DNA from: Coenobita brevimanus
Taxonomy: Eukaryota > Arthropoda > Malacostraca > Decapoda > Coenobitidae
Direction of reading: 5' to 3'
DNA: 64,000 nt
NCBI GenBank assembly: GCA_032717465.1
Contig: CM064655.1
Coordinates: forward strand, 20,172,551-20,236,550
Shown here piece by piece: positions 24,679 to 36,239 of this stretch. The translations under genes and the position numbers were made by a program. The notes beneath the pieces were generated by a model. That model was not told the DNA's origin and made no database searches. It saw only the letters and a program-made list of their open reading frames with translations. Every line of letters begins with the position of its first letter. Position 1 is the first letter of the stretch.

Positions 24679-25946
24679 CAGTTAGACCCCTACTTACGAG
24701 AAATCTGCAGATATGAAAAAAAAAAAAAAAGTAATTTACTGATTCAAACTGCGTGCCAAGCACAAGTCGGTGGTCAGCAACAGATGGCGACTGTGTGCTC
24801 CCGCCTTCCCCCTCCTTGGAAGCCCAGAGCATTGTTCTTATCAACACAAGTATCATCAGCTGTTATTTTTGTCATTTAGACTTGATTCGTTCCCCTAAAA
24901 TGTCTCAGAAATGGAAAAGTAGTGAGAGTGGTAGTGGTAGCAGCAGAAAACAGTGTGCAATTACAGTGGAAACCAAAGTAGACATAGTTAACCCCTTACC
25001 CGCGGGCTATCACTACAGTGGCGCTCATTACATAAGTACTGTACCATACCGCAGGGCGTCACTTCTGTGATCCAGGGACTTTTTAAATCGCCCGGACTTT
25101 CATGTGCGGTCTTGTATCATCTGTCAGTACTGCCAGTGTTTAGCTACAGGCAGCGCTGCTAATACTGTTAATTTAGCCATTTTTCTGTGTTTGCCTCGCT
25201 TCCCCTCCCTTACCCCCTCCCCCACCTAGCTACAGCCTGGCCGTGCAATGCAACTCCTGGCCAGTTTTTATCATTTGCTTTTTCCATTGAAATGTGCCCT
25301 ATGCCCTATTCTTATACTAAAAAATATATAAAAAAAGGGAAAAGGCTAAATGATACCGCCATCGGCCATGAAGTAGCTAATTTATCACTTGGCAACACCC
25401 CACATACACTTGGTCGCTAATTTTCCCTGTTCATTACCCATCGAAATGTCTGTTATGACCTATTCTCATACTAAAAAAAAAAAAAAAAAAAAAGGAAATG
25501 TAAGTGATACTTACATTGACCTAGAAGTAGTGCTGCTATCCCCATGGGAGGGGTACGGCACAGTCCAGCCATCCCCGCGGGTAAGGAGTTAAGAGAGTGG
25601 AGCGAGGGGAGAAACAGAGTGATGTGGCACATGTGTTTACACTGAACTCCTCGACTGTAGGAACAGTTTTAAAGGACAAGGAGCATGTTCTTGAACATGT
25701 AAAGCAGCTGTACCAATGCATTCAACAGTATACATAAATATATCACAGTCTTTGAATTTATGCTTGTTTATATTAACCACACATGCATGAAAATAGGGGC
25801 TACTAAAATTGATAGAAGTTTCAGGGGAGGAGTTCATCTTGGTGAATGATATAAAGTGTCCACAAGACAAAAGGTGGACTTACGAAAAAAACTACTTACA
25901 AAAGACCTTCTGGAACCAATTATTTTCGTAAGTTGGGGACAGCCTG
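24679..25946 (+). mobile_element. Truncated Tigger-like element with DNA-binding-domain remnant, split by a TTAA element
   Basis: Termini CAGTTAGACCCCTACTTACG and (reverse complement) CAGGCTGTCCCCAACTTACG lie between TA dinucleotides (24677-24678 and 25947-25948). An open frame starts at ATG 24900 with MSQKWKSSESGSG and runs into ITVETKVDIV, the beginning of a CENP-B/Tigger-type N-terminal helix-turn-helix. It is interrupted by the TTAA element at 24992-25588 and resumes after it with VERGEKQSDVAH and LNSSTVGTVLKDKEHVLEHV, the rest of that fold. No DDE catalytic part follows before the right end, so the element is an internally deleted, non-autonomous Tigger unrelated at the nucleotide level to T1. 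Confidence 0.8.
24992..25588. mobile_element. 597 bp TTAA-flanked element
   Basis: TTAA at 24988-24991 and 25589-25592. TIRs are CCCCTTACCCGCGGGCTAT and (reverse complement) CTCCTTACCCGCGGGGATGG. The interior resembles that of 34074-36029 (CATCTRTCAGTACTGCCA, CCATTGAAAT-GCCCTATG, CTATTCTTATAC). Non-autonomous and piggyBac-like by target site. It sits exactly inside the Tigger helix-turn-helix frame. Confidence 0.88.
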
Positions 25947-26004
25947 TATGTAGTCGCATACATGGCTGGAGGGGTCATCAGCCTGTTATCCTTGGTCCAT
26001 TCCT

Positions 26005-26185
26005 GAACAGTTGTGTAGCGAGTTCTCAACAAATAGGGGGGCTAAGGTTGAGCCAAGCTCAATTTTGGGGGGCCTAGTGCTACACATTATCCACAAGTTG
26101 AGTAATCCAAAATTTCAAGTGAAGGGACCAAGGGTCTGACTGGGGGAGCCCAGCCCCCCTGCAGATTCACCATTGTCCCTGAAGT
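26005..26185. repeat. G/C-tract repeat, partner of 12780-13000
   Basis: Blocks ACAAATAGGGGG, GCTAAGGTTGAGCCAAG, a G tract, AAGGGTCTGACTGG and CAGCCCCCCT match the other copy in order. No coding content. Confidence 0.6.
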
Positions 26186-26431
26186 GTGTTGAAAAACTGT
26201 AGTCTTGTTGCAGTGTGCATGTTGTGTGTATGATATGGTTTGAGTTTTTTATCATAATTTGTCCCTGTATATGAAGCAATGTTTGGGCAGTTAGGGTGTA
26301 GGAGTATCATGCATGTTAGGCTGAAAAGTGTGGGTGAAAGAATGGAGACTTGCAGAACTCCATTACTGAAATTTCATGCTCGTGATGACTTGCCTTGGAG
26401 TGTAACATGCACTCATATTTTCATTCATCAC

Positions 26432-29400
26432 TTTTTTTTTTTTAATGCAAGTAAGAAAAAACCAAAGACTAGGAGCCCGCAAACAATTCCTTCCAAGAAA
26501 AAACAAAAACAATACAAAAGTGAGCCAAATTCAAGATCTGTTCATTTTGAGATGCCTGGACATACTGCATTTGAAAGACTGGAGATCAGAGGAAGTAGTA
26601 AATACAGAGGGAGACAGTTCCAGAGTTGCCCTGTTGCATAAGTGAAGGACTCGGAGTAACGGTTAACTTTTGCTTTAGAGAGTTGGACAGAAAAGGGATG
26701 AGAGTTTGTTCCTAGATGGTGCTACGCGCCCGTCGTAGAGGCGGAGGGATGCAAGCAGACAGTTCAGAGGAGCAGTGACCATGGAAGTAGCAATAGAAAA
26801 GAGACAATGAGGCAACAGTGAGGCGAAGAGACAGAGGTTGAAGGGAGCCAGTAAGAGGAGGAGAGTTAATGAGATGAAAAGCCTTTGACTCCACCCTGTT
26901 GAGAAGAGCTGTATGTGGGGATCCTTCCCACATGAGAGTTGTATTCTCGGCCTACGGGCAAATAAAACCCGTGTATAAAGTCAACAACTGTGCAGGCATA
27001 AAGAAGGTACAGAGTCAGCTTAGCATACTTAATCTCTTGGAAGCTGATTTTACAAGAGATGTAATATGATCTTTCCAAGATAAATCCTGCGTGAATGAAA
27101 CCCCAAGCATGTTCAAGGGTGATGCGGGCTTGTGCTGGATATTATTAAACATTAGTGGGTACTCCTGTGGAAGATTTTGTCAGGTTGATAGATGTAAAAA
27201 CTGAGTCTTTGATGCATTAAAAACAACAAGATTATTTTTCCCCCAGTCAGAGATACGAACCAAGTCAGACAGTAGGTGTGCCATAGCCTCATCCCTTGTT
27301 TGTTGAAGTAACTGCTGGGATGGACGTCGCGGGAACTGAATGGAAAGGTGAAGGGTGGAATCATCAGTGTACAAATGGATAGGGTTAGATGTACAGCTTA
27401 GAAGATCATTGATGAATAAAAGGAAGAGTGTTGGTGATAGGACAGAGCCCTGGGGAACATCACCGTTGATAGATCTAGGAGAAGAACAATGGCCGTCTAC
27501 AACAGCGGCTATAGAATGCCCAGAAAGGAAGCTGTAGATGAAGGCACAGATAGAAAGATAGAAACTGTAAGAGGGCAGTTTGGAAATTAAAGATTTATTC
27601 CAGACTCGATCAAAAGCCTTTGAGATGTCAAGTGCAGTGGCGTAGCTTTCGCCAAAGTCCCGAAAGGAGGATGACCTGGAGTCTGAAAGGTAGGTAAAAA
27701 GATCGCCAGTGGCGCATCCCTGACGGAACCCATATTGACGATCAGAAAGAAGGTTGTGATAGGAAAGATGCTTTAAAATTTTTCTATTAAGATTTGACTC
27801 AAAAACTTTTGAGACACAGGATGTTAAAGCAATAGGACGATAGTTAGGAATGGTCACCCTTCTTTGGGACTGGCTGAATGAGAGCAAACTTTCAGGAAGA
27901 AGGAAAAGTACAAGTTGAAAGACAAAGGAAAAAGAGTTTACCTAGGCAGGGTGCAAGCATAGAAACACAGTTCATGGGGACAACAGGAGGGACCCCATCA
28001 GGCCCATATGCCTTGTTAGTATTGAGGCCAGTGATGGCAGAAAATACATCAGCTGAAGAAATTTGAATGTCAACCATGAGGAAGTCAGAGGGAGAAAGTG
28101 ATGGAGGATCTGCACTGGAATCATCTACTGTAAGGTGGAACTGGAGGAGAAAGTCTGAGCGAAGATATCTGCTTGATCAGTAGAAGATATAGCTACAGAG
28201 CCATCAGAGTAGAAAAGAGGAGGGAAGGATGATGAGGTAACATTTGTTAGAAAGGTTTTTGGCAAGGTGCCAAAAGGAGTGGGAAGAATTCAAGTTGGAG
28301 AGTTGAGAGCATTTAGTCTATCTCTCTATCTATAGCCCGACACCCTAATCCCGCAAAGGGTGGCTGCAGACAAAACGCCTCCAAGTAGCTCTGTCACCCA
28401 CCATTTGACTACCCTCCCCCCAGCTCACTCCCCCCCCCTCCCTCATATACCTCTCAACTCCATCCCTCCATCTCATCCTCGGTCTATCCCTCCCTCTCCC
28501 TCCCTCCATCTCACCTACATACACCCTCTTAGTCAGTCTTTCATTCTCCATTCTCTCCACATGTCCAAACCACCTCAGTTTATTTACCTTCTCAACCACA
28601 TCCACATCCACCCCACAACACTCCTTCACTTCTTCATTCGTCAACCTGTCCCTCCATGTCACTCCACATGCTCCTCTCAAGTGACTCATTTCCACTGCTC
28701 TCACTCTTGACTTGTTCCCCTCTTGCAAGGTCCATGCCTCGCTTCCATACGTCAGGGTAGGGATCACAATACTATCATTCAGTGACTTCTTAACTTCCAT
28801 ACTCACCTCCTTATTTCTCATCACTGCTTTCAGTGAACCAACAACCTTCCTTCCCTGCTGTGCCCTTTCACGCACTTCATCCCCCAACATTCCATCCTTA
28901 CTCATCACACTACCCAAGTACTTGAATGCACTCACATTCTCCATATCCTTACCATCCAACCTCACTGTACATTCTGTGACTTCATTCCTCTCAAACATCA
29001 TAACTTTACTCTAGTTTACATTAACTTTCAGATTCCTCTTCCTACACACTGTTCCAAATTCGTTCACCAAACCTTGCAACTCCCATTCATCTTCACTCAA
29101 CAATACTGTATCATCAGCAAACAGGAACACCGGAATCTTCCAAATCTCACCCTCATTCATTAGAGCCACCCCCACATCCATCGCCCTACCTTGCACCTCC
29201 TTTACAACCCCATCCATGTATATATTAAACAGCCATGGAGACATCACACAACCCTGTTTCAGTCCCACATTGAGATCAAAGAACTCACTCAGCTCACCAT
29301 CCACTTGCACCATAGCCCTAGCTCCTTCGTACATACTCTTCACAGCACTCAACAATTTCCCCTTCACTCCATATATTCTCAGTAACTTCCACATACCTTG

Positions 29401-31570
29401 CCTATCTATTCTGTCATAAGCTTTCTTTAAGTCCATGAAGGCAGCATACACTTTCTTTCCCTTCTCTAGATACTTCTCCACTAAACATCTTAGAACAAAT
29501 ATCTGATCTACTCACCTTTTCCCTTCCTAAATCCCCCTTGTTCTTCTCCAACTAGCTCCTCTTTCATATGCCTGACCCTATCAATGAGTATTCTACCATA
29601 TATTTTTCGTCACACTGAGAAGGCAAATACCCCTATGGTTACCACATACTTCTCTCTCCCCTTTTCCTTTGTATAAAGGAACAATTATACCTGAATTCCA
29701 GTCCTCTGGAACCCTTCCCTCTTCCCAAGCCAATCTACACAACTTCCATATCCACTCCACAACAATCTCACCCCCATACCTCAGCATTTCACCACACACT
29801 CCATCAATTCCTGGGGCCTTTCCCATCTTGATCCTCTTCATTGCTTCCACTCCTTCTGCCCTACTGATCTCTTCCTCCCTCCACTCATCTCTTCTTCTCC
29901 CAGCCATTCCCCAACCACTTATACTCGCACTGCTCTCACTCTCTACATTTAATAAATCCTCAAAGTGCTCCTTCCATCTCCTCAATTTCTCTCTTCTCCA
30001 CCAACAGTCTATTATTCCTATCTTTCACTTCCCTACTGTTTCCCCTTTCACACTGCCTTACTTTCTTTACCTCCTTCCAAAACAATTTCTTACTCTCCCT
30101 CCATTTCACACTCAGATTCCTCCCAAATTCTTCATCCACTTTCTTCTTACTCTCCTTCACCAGTCTCTTCACCTCCCTTCTCCTGCTCACATATACCTCT
30201 CTCATCTCTCTCTCTTCTCCCCTACTTCTACTCTCTAGCCATCACTATATGCCTTCTTCTTTTGTTCCACAGCTCATTTCACCTCATCATTCCACCATAC
30301 TGTCCCTTGCACATCCTTGCATCTCCTCCTCACTCCACAAACCACCTCACATGCTGTCTTCCGTGAATATCTTACATACGTCTTCCACCCCTTCCATCTG
30401 CTCATACAGATCAAATTATTTTTAGCAGAGCGAAGAACAGACTTAGAACGATTCCGGGCAGAAACCTAAAAAAAATGTGATTCGGGTGGGTTGGCTCAGG
30501 TACCTTTTATAGGCCCTCTCCTTGTTGTGGACATCTAATAATTAGAACAAGCATGATTAAACCAAGGCTTTCTTGCATTAGTCAAAGGATATGAGAAAGG
30601 AATGTGTGCTTCCATATCCGAGAGAATAACCTCCGTAATGCACAAGGCACACTCAGATGGCTCCCGGCCATGAAAGCAATAATCATTCCAGGGTAAATCA
30701 AAGAAGTACTGCCTGAGGGCCTCCCAATCTGCAGCTCCAAAGTGCCACAGCCGACGTTTCTTTGGAGGGTCTGCAGGCCATACCGGAGCAATAGGATAGG
30801 TTATGGTAATAAGGGTGTGATCAGAGGAGCCCAACGGAGAGGAAAGATTAACAGCGTAAGCAGAAGGATTAGTTGTAAGGAAGAGGTCAAGTATGTTGGA
30901 GTTCTGTCCAAGGCGGTCAGGGATATGGGTAGGCTACTGTACAAGCTGCTGTAGGTCATTAAGGATAGAAAACATGTAGGCTTGTTCACCAGGTGGATCA
31001 GTGAAAGGAGTGGGGAACCAAAGGTGGTGGTGAACATTGAAATCACCTAGAATGGAGATTTCAGAGAAAGGAGAAATGGACAGAATGTGTTCCATCATAG
31101 AAGTAAGATAGTCAAAGAATTTTGATAGTCAGTAAAATTAGGGGATAAGTAAACTCCGCAGATATATTTAGTCAGAGAATGACAGGAGAATCGAAGCCAG
31201 AGAGCAGGGAATTCAGAAGAATCAAGTTCAGGAACATGAGAGCAAGATAAGTCATTGCGTACTTATACACAACAGCCACCTTTGGCTTTGAAATGAGTAT
31301 AGAGAAAGTAGGAGGATACAGAAAAGGATTTGCTGTAAGTTGCCTCAGACAGCTAAGCCTTAGTTAAAAAGTGAAGGTGAGGTTTAGAGGAGGAGAGGTT
31401 GTGTTCAACAGAGAGAAAGTTAGAGGAAAGGCCAGGAATGTTGCAGAAATGAAGAAGAAATGAGTCAGACAGTGGTTCCAGGCAGCTCTTAGAGTCGTCA
31501 CCGGTAGAGGGGCAGATGGTGGGGGCATTTATGGTCCCCCCGTGGGGTCTCCGAGTCATCATTAATATGC
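26432..31570 (-). pseudogene. Jockey/I-like LINE, copy H2, split by RTE-like LINE A1
   Basis: Minus-strand LINE in two parts: 30405-31570 (endonuclease) and 26432-28317 (reverse transcriptase to poly-A, seen as T12 at 26432-26443). Endonuclease pieces include [20 protein letters not shown] at about 30775-30834 and the [17 protein letters not shown] block. The best reverse-transcriptase frame is 27180-27887 (235 codons), with NYRPIALTSCVSKVFE, LSDRQYGFRQG, ALDISKAFDRVW and DVPQGSVLSPTLFLLFINDL. The catalytic box at 27360-27371 reads YTDD, keeping both aspartates. Stops and frameshifts elsewhere inactivate it. It is homologous to H1 throughout and has the same 3' end. The 5' limit is approximate. 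The clade call (Jockey or I group) rests on motif style. Confidence 0.85.
28318..30404 (-). pseudogene. RTE-like LINE, copy A1, inserted in H2
   Basis: Minus strand, 5'-truncated. Frames from 5' to 3': 29960-30205 (basic linker with RNLSVKWRESKK), 29593-29985 (KMGKAPGIDGVCGEMLRYGG; GIIVPLYKGKG), 29011-29481 (reverse transcriptase: AAFMDLKKAYDRIDR, GLKQGCVMSPWLFNIYMD, FADDTVLLSEDE, with FADD at 29110-29121) and 28345-29001 (YLGSVMSKDG, then LRWFGHVERM). The catalytic FADD is preserved but the frame is broken at least three times. The element ends in a CTAT-rich run (28318-28336 on the plus strand), the typical tandem tail of this family. H2 sequence is continuous across it, so A1 is the younger. 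Confidence 0.85.
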
Positions 31571-31644
31571 GCCATTTTCATTTTTTAATTTTGAAAAGGA
31601 AGTGTAGTGTGTACTGTGCATATAGTTTGATGTTGACAGTTAAG

Positions 31645-31860
31645 GAAACATGTATTGGAGAGCATGCTGGCCTACTCTCTGTGTTACTGAAACACTGAAA
31701 AAGTTCAGGAAAGGGGGATAGTCAAGAACTAGTCCCGAGGGGTGATGAAACAGGAGCTCCAGCTCTCCCTATCATCAACTTTTCACCCACCGTGGGAATA
31801 CTTCCCTGCTACTGGTGCTACAGTCTATATGTGCTCATATACCAGATAAGTAATTGGCAA
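31645..31860. repeat. Interspersed repeat, partner of 23677-23960
   Basis: Matches the other copy over about 180 bp (GAGAGCATGCTGGCCT, TGAAAAAGTT, GAAACAGGAGCTCCAGCTCT, GCTACTGGTGCTACAG). It lies just upstream of the 5' part of H2 in the sense of that LINE. The flank 31861-32330 holds nothing recognisable. Confidence 0.6.
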
Positions 31861-32334
31861 GCCAGCATTTCTTGTTGTTCTCCATCCTTGTGTTGTAGAC
31901 TTTGGTGATTAGTTTACATTGGAGGACGGCACCAAAGAGAGATCTTGTAAGAAGTGTATAATGTGTCGGTCTCATGGAGTTAATGCTGTCAGATGAATGT
32001 TGTGTGTGGTTGGTAGTATGATGTTTGTAGTGTTGTAAATCAGCAAGCAAAAGCCATTGAAAACTGGTATGTATTGGAAGGGAAAAATTATCAGAATCAT
32101 ATCAAAATAAGCTGAGTAATGATGTAAATGTTTGTTTTGCCCAGTGACTCTAGACTATATCCCTTATCTTGCCACCATTTTTGGTATGAACTAAGATTGT
32201 AATGATGATTACTTTTCAAAATTACGGCCATATATCACATCCTGTTCACTGTCTTAAATGGCAGAATACTTGAACTAAAATATAAAGAATACTTAGACCA
32301 TAGTATTATATCATTGGTTAGAATTACTCTATCT

Positions 32335-32990
32335 ATCTGTCTATTGCCAGGCGCCTCAATCCCGTAAGGGGTGGCCACTAACAAATCGCCTCCATGTCGC
32401 CCTGTCCAATGCCACTTCACTGCCTTGCTTCCAGATCACACCCCCCTTTCTCATACCTTTCCACTTCATCCCCCCATATCATCCTCAGCCTCCCCTTTCC
32501 TCTCCCCCCCTCCACCTTTCTTGCATGCATTCTCTTCATTAGTCTCTCTCTCTCTCCATCCTCTCCACACGGCCCAGCCACCTCAGTGTATTTCTCCTAA
32601 CTCTTTCTGTCACATCCACATCCACACCAGAGCACTCCTTCACTTCCTCATTTGTCACTCTGTCTCTCCATGTAGCTCCACACGCTCCTCTTAAACAACT
32701 CATTTCCACTGCACTCACTCATGACTTGTGTCCTAACTAGATCCAAGCTTCACTTCCATACATTACAGTTGTTATCACAATACTGTCATGCAGTGACTTT
32801 TTTACTTTAGAGTTGGTATCTCAGTACAGTCATGCAGTGACTTTTTTTTTTTTTACTTCCGTGCTCACTTCCCAGTTACTTATCACTGCTTTCAAGAACC
32901 AACAACCTTCCTTCCCTGTTGTACCCTTTCAAGCACTTCACCGTCCAAACATCCATCCTCATCACGCTATCTGAGTACTTAAACATACTC
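32335..32990 (-). pseudogene. RTE-like LINE, 3' fragment A2
   Basis: Minus-strand copy of the C-terminal quarter and 3' end of the A1/C1 family. It ends with the same CCCCTTACGGGATTGAGGCG-type block and a (GATA)-like tail at 32327-32343. A short internal duplication of a GTCATGCAGTGACTTTTTT segment occurs at 32786-32855. It is heavily degraded and no frame longer than about 60 codons remains. Confidence 0.8.
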
Positions 32991-34073
32991 ACATAAGCAA
33001 CACAAAAACAATACCTAGACAATAGTCTTCTGTCAAGGAGCTGTGGCAGACAGGGAGGAACCTGCAAGGAAAGTGGTAAGCTCATCCCAGGTACACGCAT
33101 GCAGCTTACAGTACACTGGAGGTGTTCCACCAATGGTATAACCATAGAAATATTTCTGTGTGTATGACTTTAAGGCTTAATGTTAACTTTCAAAAGTAAA
33201 AAAGCTGTAAGCAGAAAATCAGTTTCTTTTCATTTTCTTCTCTTACTCTCCAGCATCACTCTTTTTTATAATAAAAAAATCTAAACAACTTAATTATCAC
33301 GGCCTTTCTTGGAATTTAACGAATTTAGAGTTAAATTTGGTCATTACTTGCAAATCTAATTTTGTTTAGCTTATGTGAAAAAGAAAGGAGTGTATGGAAT
33401 TACAGTAATCCTGTACTATCCGGACTCCCCACTCACCAGATATTTTGGGCCCGGGCCTTTGGAACACAAAAATGGTCAAAAAACACAAAAAAAACAAAAA
33501 CAAAATCCGACATTTTTTTCAACTGTACTTTGAAATTGGCGCATAGCGCCAAACAGCTGTGTTAATGCTCGCTGCTTGCTTCCCCTGGCCCCCATCCCTC
33601 CCCAGTTACCACCTAACTACCGTTCTGAGTAGACGCTCATTCAGTGGATGCTGCACGTGCTCGTTTTTGTGAATAAACAGTGAATAAACTGCAATACCTC
33701 GCCACCAGACCACATGGGAATTTACAGTGTTGTGCAGTGTTATGAAATCAGAATTCAGAGTGCAAAGATTAAGTGCAGAGTGTAAACTGAAGGTTGAAAC
33801 TGGCGTGGTGCAATCAAGAACAGAATGTGCAGTGTTAAACAATTATAACCCATAGTGCAAAAGATTAAGTGCAGCACAACACTGGATTACTGTATGTGCT
33901 TCAAGAGCACTTTCACCACTGGCATAGCCATAGAGGAGGCGAGATAACCTTCGTAACAAATGGCCATGGACGTGTTGTCAGTACCCTGTACACTGCTAAA
34001 TATTTTCCATACTCATTTCTGATTCCTCATTCTCTGGTTCCTTTTCATTTATTTCATACTTTCTGTCTCTTAA

Positions 34074-36029
34074 CCCCTTAACCACGGGGCGTCACTTTCG
34101 TGACGCTTGGGAGCAAGGGATCATACCGCGGGGCGTCGCTTTTGTGATTCTGTGTTATTTTGAATTCACCCGGGCTTCCAAGTGGGGGCTTGTATCATCT
34201 ATCAGTACTGCCAATGTCCAACACTAGTCAGCACTCCTAGTCTCATCTGTACTCCCATCCATTGTTGACAATTTAGCCATTTCTCCCCGTTCTTGACTCC
34301 CCTCCCTACCCCCCCTCCATTACCCTATCCTCTCGCCTGCCCGGCCGTGCTACGCTAAGTAAATCTTCCCTGGAATTTTTCACTGATTTCATCCATTGAA
34401 ATAAGCCCTATGTCCTATTCTTATACCAAATAATATATACAAGAAAGAAATAAGGTAAGTGAGAGTGCCATACACCTGGAATTGGCTAATTATCACCTGA
34501 CAACACCTCACGTGCACTCGCTCGCTAATTTTCGCTGTTTTTTTTCCCCTTGAAATATGCCGTATAATCTATTTTCGTAATAAATATACATGTAAGGAGG
34601 GAAGGGAGAAGCCTAAGTGATATTTACATTCACCTGGAACTACCTAATTTATAATGTATTGTCTAGATTTCCTGCCAATCATTTCAGTGCTAGACATAGC
34701 TGTTTCAAGAGCTAACATTGGTAGCTCTGAATATCCCCTAAGTAGGCCTCTAATCTATTTTCTTAATAAACATACATGTAAGGAGGGAAGGGAGAAGCCT
34801 AAGTGATATTTACATTCACCTGGAACTACCTAATTTATAATGTATTGTCTAGATTTCCTGCCAATCATTTCAGTGCTAGACATAGCTGTTTCAAGAGCTA
34901 ACATTGGTAGCTCTGAATAACCCCTAAGTAGGCCTCCACCCCGGCCCTCCGTTATCAGTTTACTCTCATCTTCCGAAGTGAGGGTACGTATGTTTCTTCT
35001 TGCTGACTTCAAGGACTTTTTCACCCCCATGCAAAGGGCCCTGTGACCTTTACCCCCTACTAAACCTCGTGTGGAAAGAGGTAAAGGGCTGACAATTGAT
35101 AAAAGGGTGACTACGATCTTTCTATTGAGTAAAACAGTGCAAGTGGAATTGTAAATAATGTGTAAACAGCAAGTGAAAGTAATGAATGTAAATATACGTG
35201 AACAATGGAAAATAGTTTTATAAGTTACTTCAAGTGACAGTGCATAACACAGTGTAAATAAAATAGAAATGTAAATAACGTAAATAAAATAGAGAACGTA
35301 AATAGAAATGTAAATGAGTAGTATTATAAGAATACGAGTATATACCCTAGGAGTAATGAAAGTGAAAGTTTCACTCTAGCATGTCTGAATGCTATGAGTT
35401 ATGAGAGTGAAGATGAAAGTGACATTCACTCTCAATGCTAGTATACAGGACGAGAAAGTGAATGCTACGTATTTTACTGAAAGAAATTGAATCCCTACAG
35501 TGACAATAAACTAATACTACTGAAGGAAACTTATGGATAAAGACTGTAGATATATATAAGTGTTATATAGTAATAGAAATATAAAGTGTGAGGGGTTTTA
35601 TGAATAATAAATAACAGAGTACCAAGAGCGAACTAGTGCCAGTGCGACGATCAGACGCGCTCGTAATTTCCATTGCTTTCACAGTGTTTTTTTTTTTTTT
35701 GAGTATGGATCCCAAACTACTTGAAAATTGTAGAATAGTGTTTATAGTGTTTGTATCTGGCTGTGGTAATCATATTATGGGTTGTCGGGAAGTGTAAAGT
35801 GGAGACTTCGTTACCCTACTTCAGAGGTCTCCACAAGTCCTATGGTAACCGACAAAGGCTCAACAATCATTCCAGGAGAAAGCTGAAGGTATGTGCCATA
35901 AGCATATGTAATTTTATTATTCTAGGACTAATAACTGATTTTTGGCAAATATTTTTTGAGAGTCTGTCGGAGCCCAAATAACCCCTCGGGACACGCAAGT
36001 CATTGGTAAACAAGCCCGCGGTGTAGGGG
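34074..36029. mobile_element. 1.96 kb TTAA-flanked element
   Basis: TTAA at 34070-34073 and 36030-36033. Ends are CCCCTTAACCACGGGGCGTC and (reverse complement) CCCCTACACCGCGGGC. The first 500 bp resemble the 597 bp element at 24992-25588, so this is a longer member of the same family. The rest (about 34940-36029) is unique here. A 76-codon frame at 35751-35981 has no domain that I recognise. No piggyBac transposase is visible. Confidence 0.82.
34566..34937. repeat. 186 bp direct tandem duplication
   Basis: Units 34566-34751 and 34752-34937 are nearly identical (AATCTATTTTCGTAATAAAT versus AATCTATTTTCTTAATAAAC at their starts, both ending in CCCCTAAGTAGGCCTC). The duplication is inside the TTAA element and is recent. 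Confidence 0.95.
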
Positions 36030-36239
36030 TTAATTGTGTGAATAGGGTCTTAAATAGGTGCTATGCATGTCCGGTAGAGAGTTATGTCGGTGGTTTTCTG
36101 AGTAAGGCTGGGTTAGGGTCCATAAGTACCAGTCCAGGAGGCAGGGGCCCACTATCCGGACGGACCAACTTTTGGACATGCTTTTGGCTCTATTACATCG
36201 GATAATGGAGGGATTGCTGTATATATATTAATGCATTAA

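Larger units (their letters stand above)
33403..36219. mobile_element. Tigger-type element, relative of T1/T2, split by a TTAA element
   Basis: The left end starts CAGTAATCCTGTACTATCCG after TA (33401-33402). The right end read in reverse starts CAGCAATCCCTCCATTATCC before TA (36220-36221). Blocks in common with the T1/T2 family are the CAGTGAATAAACTGCAATAC to CACATGGGAATTTACAGTG stretch (33680-33735) and the 3' part GGTGCTATGCATGTCCGG to GGGTCCATAAGTACCAG (36058-36135). The transposase is missing. The host part totals about 860 bp, and the remainder is the TTAA element at 34074-36029. Confidence 0.8.

Noticed and set aside
29669..30366. Plus-strand serine/proline/leucine-rich frames opposite the LINEs (also 28360-28710, 42615-42872, 44063-44872)
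   Set aside because: They are antisense shadows of minus-strand LINE coding sequence.
35751..35981. 76-codon frame in the TTAA element as a transposase remnant
   Set aside because: I see no piggyBac catalytic or cysteine-rich motif that I can defend.
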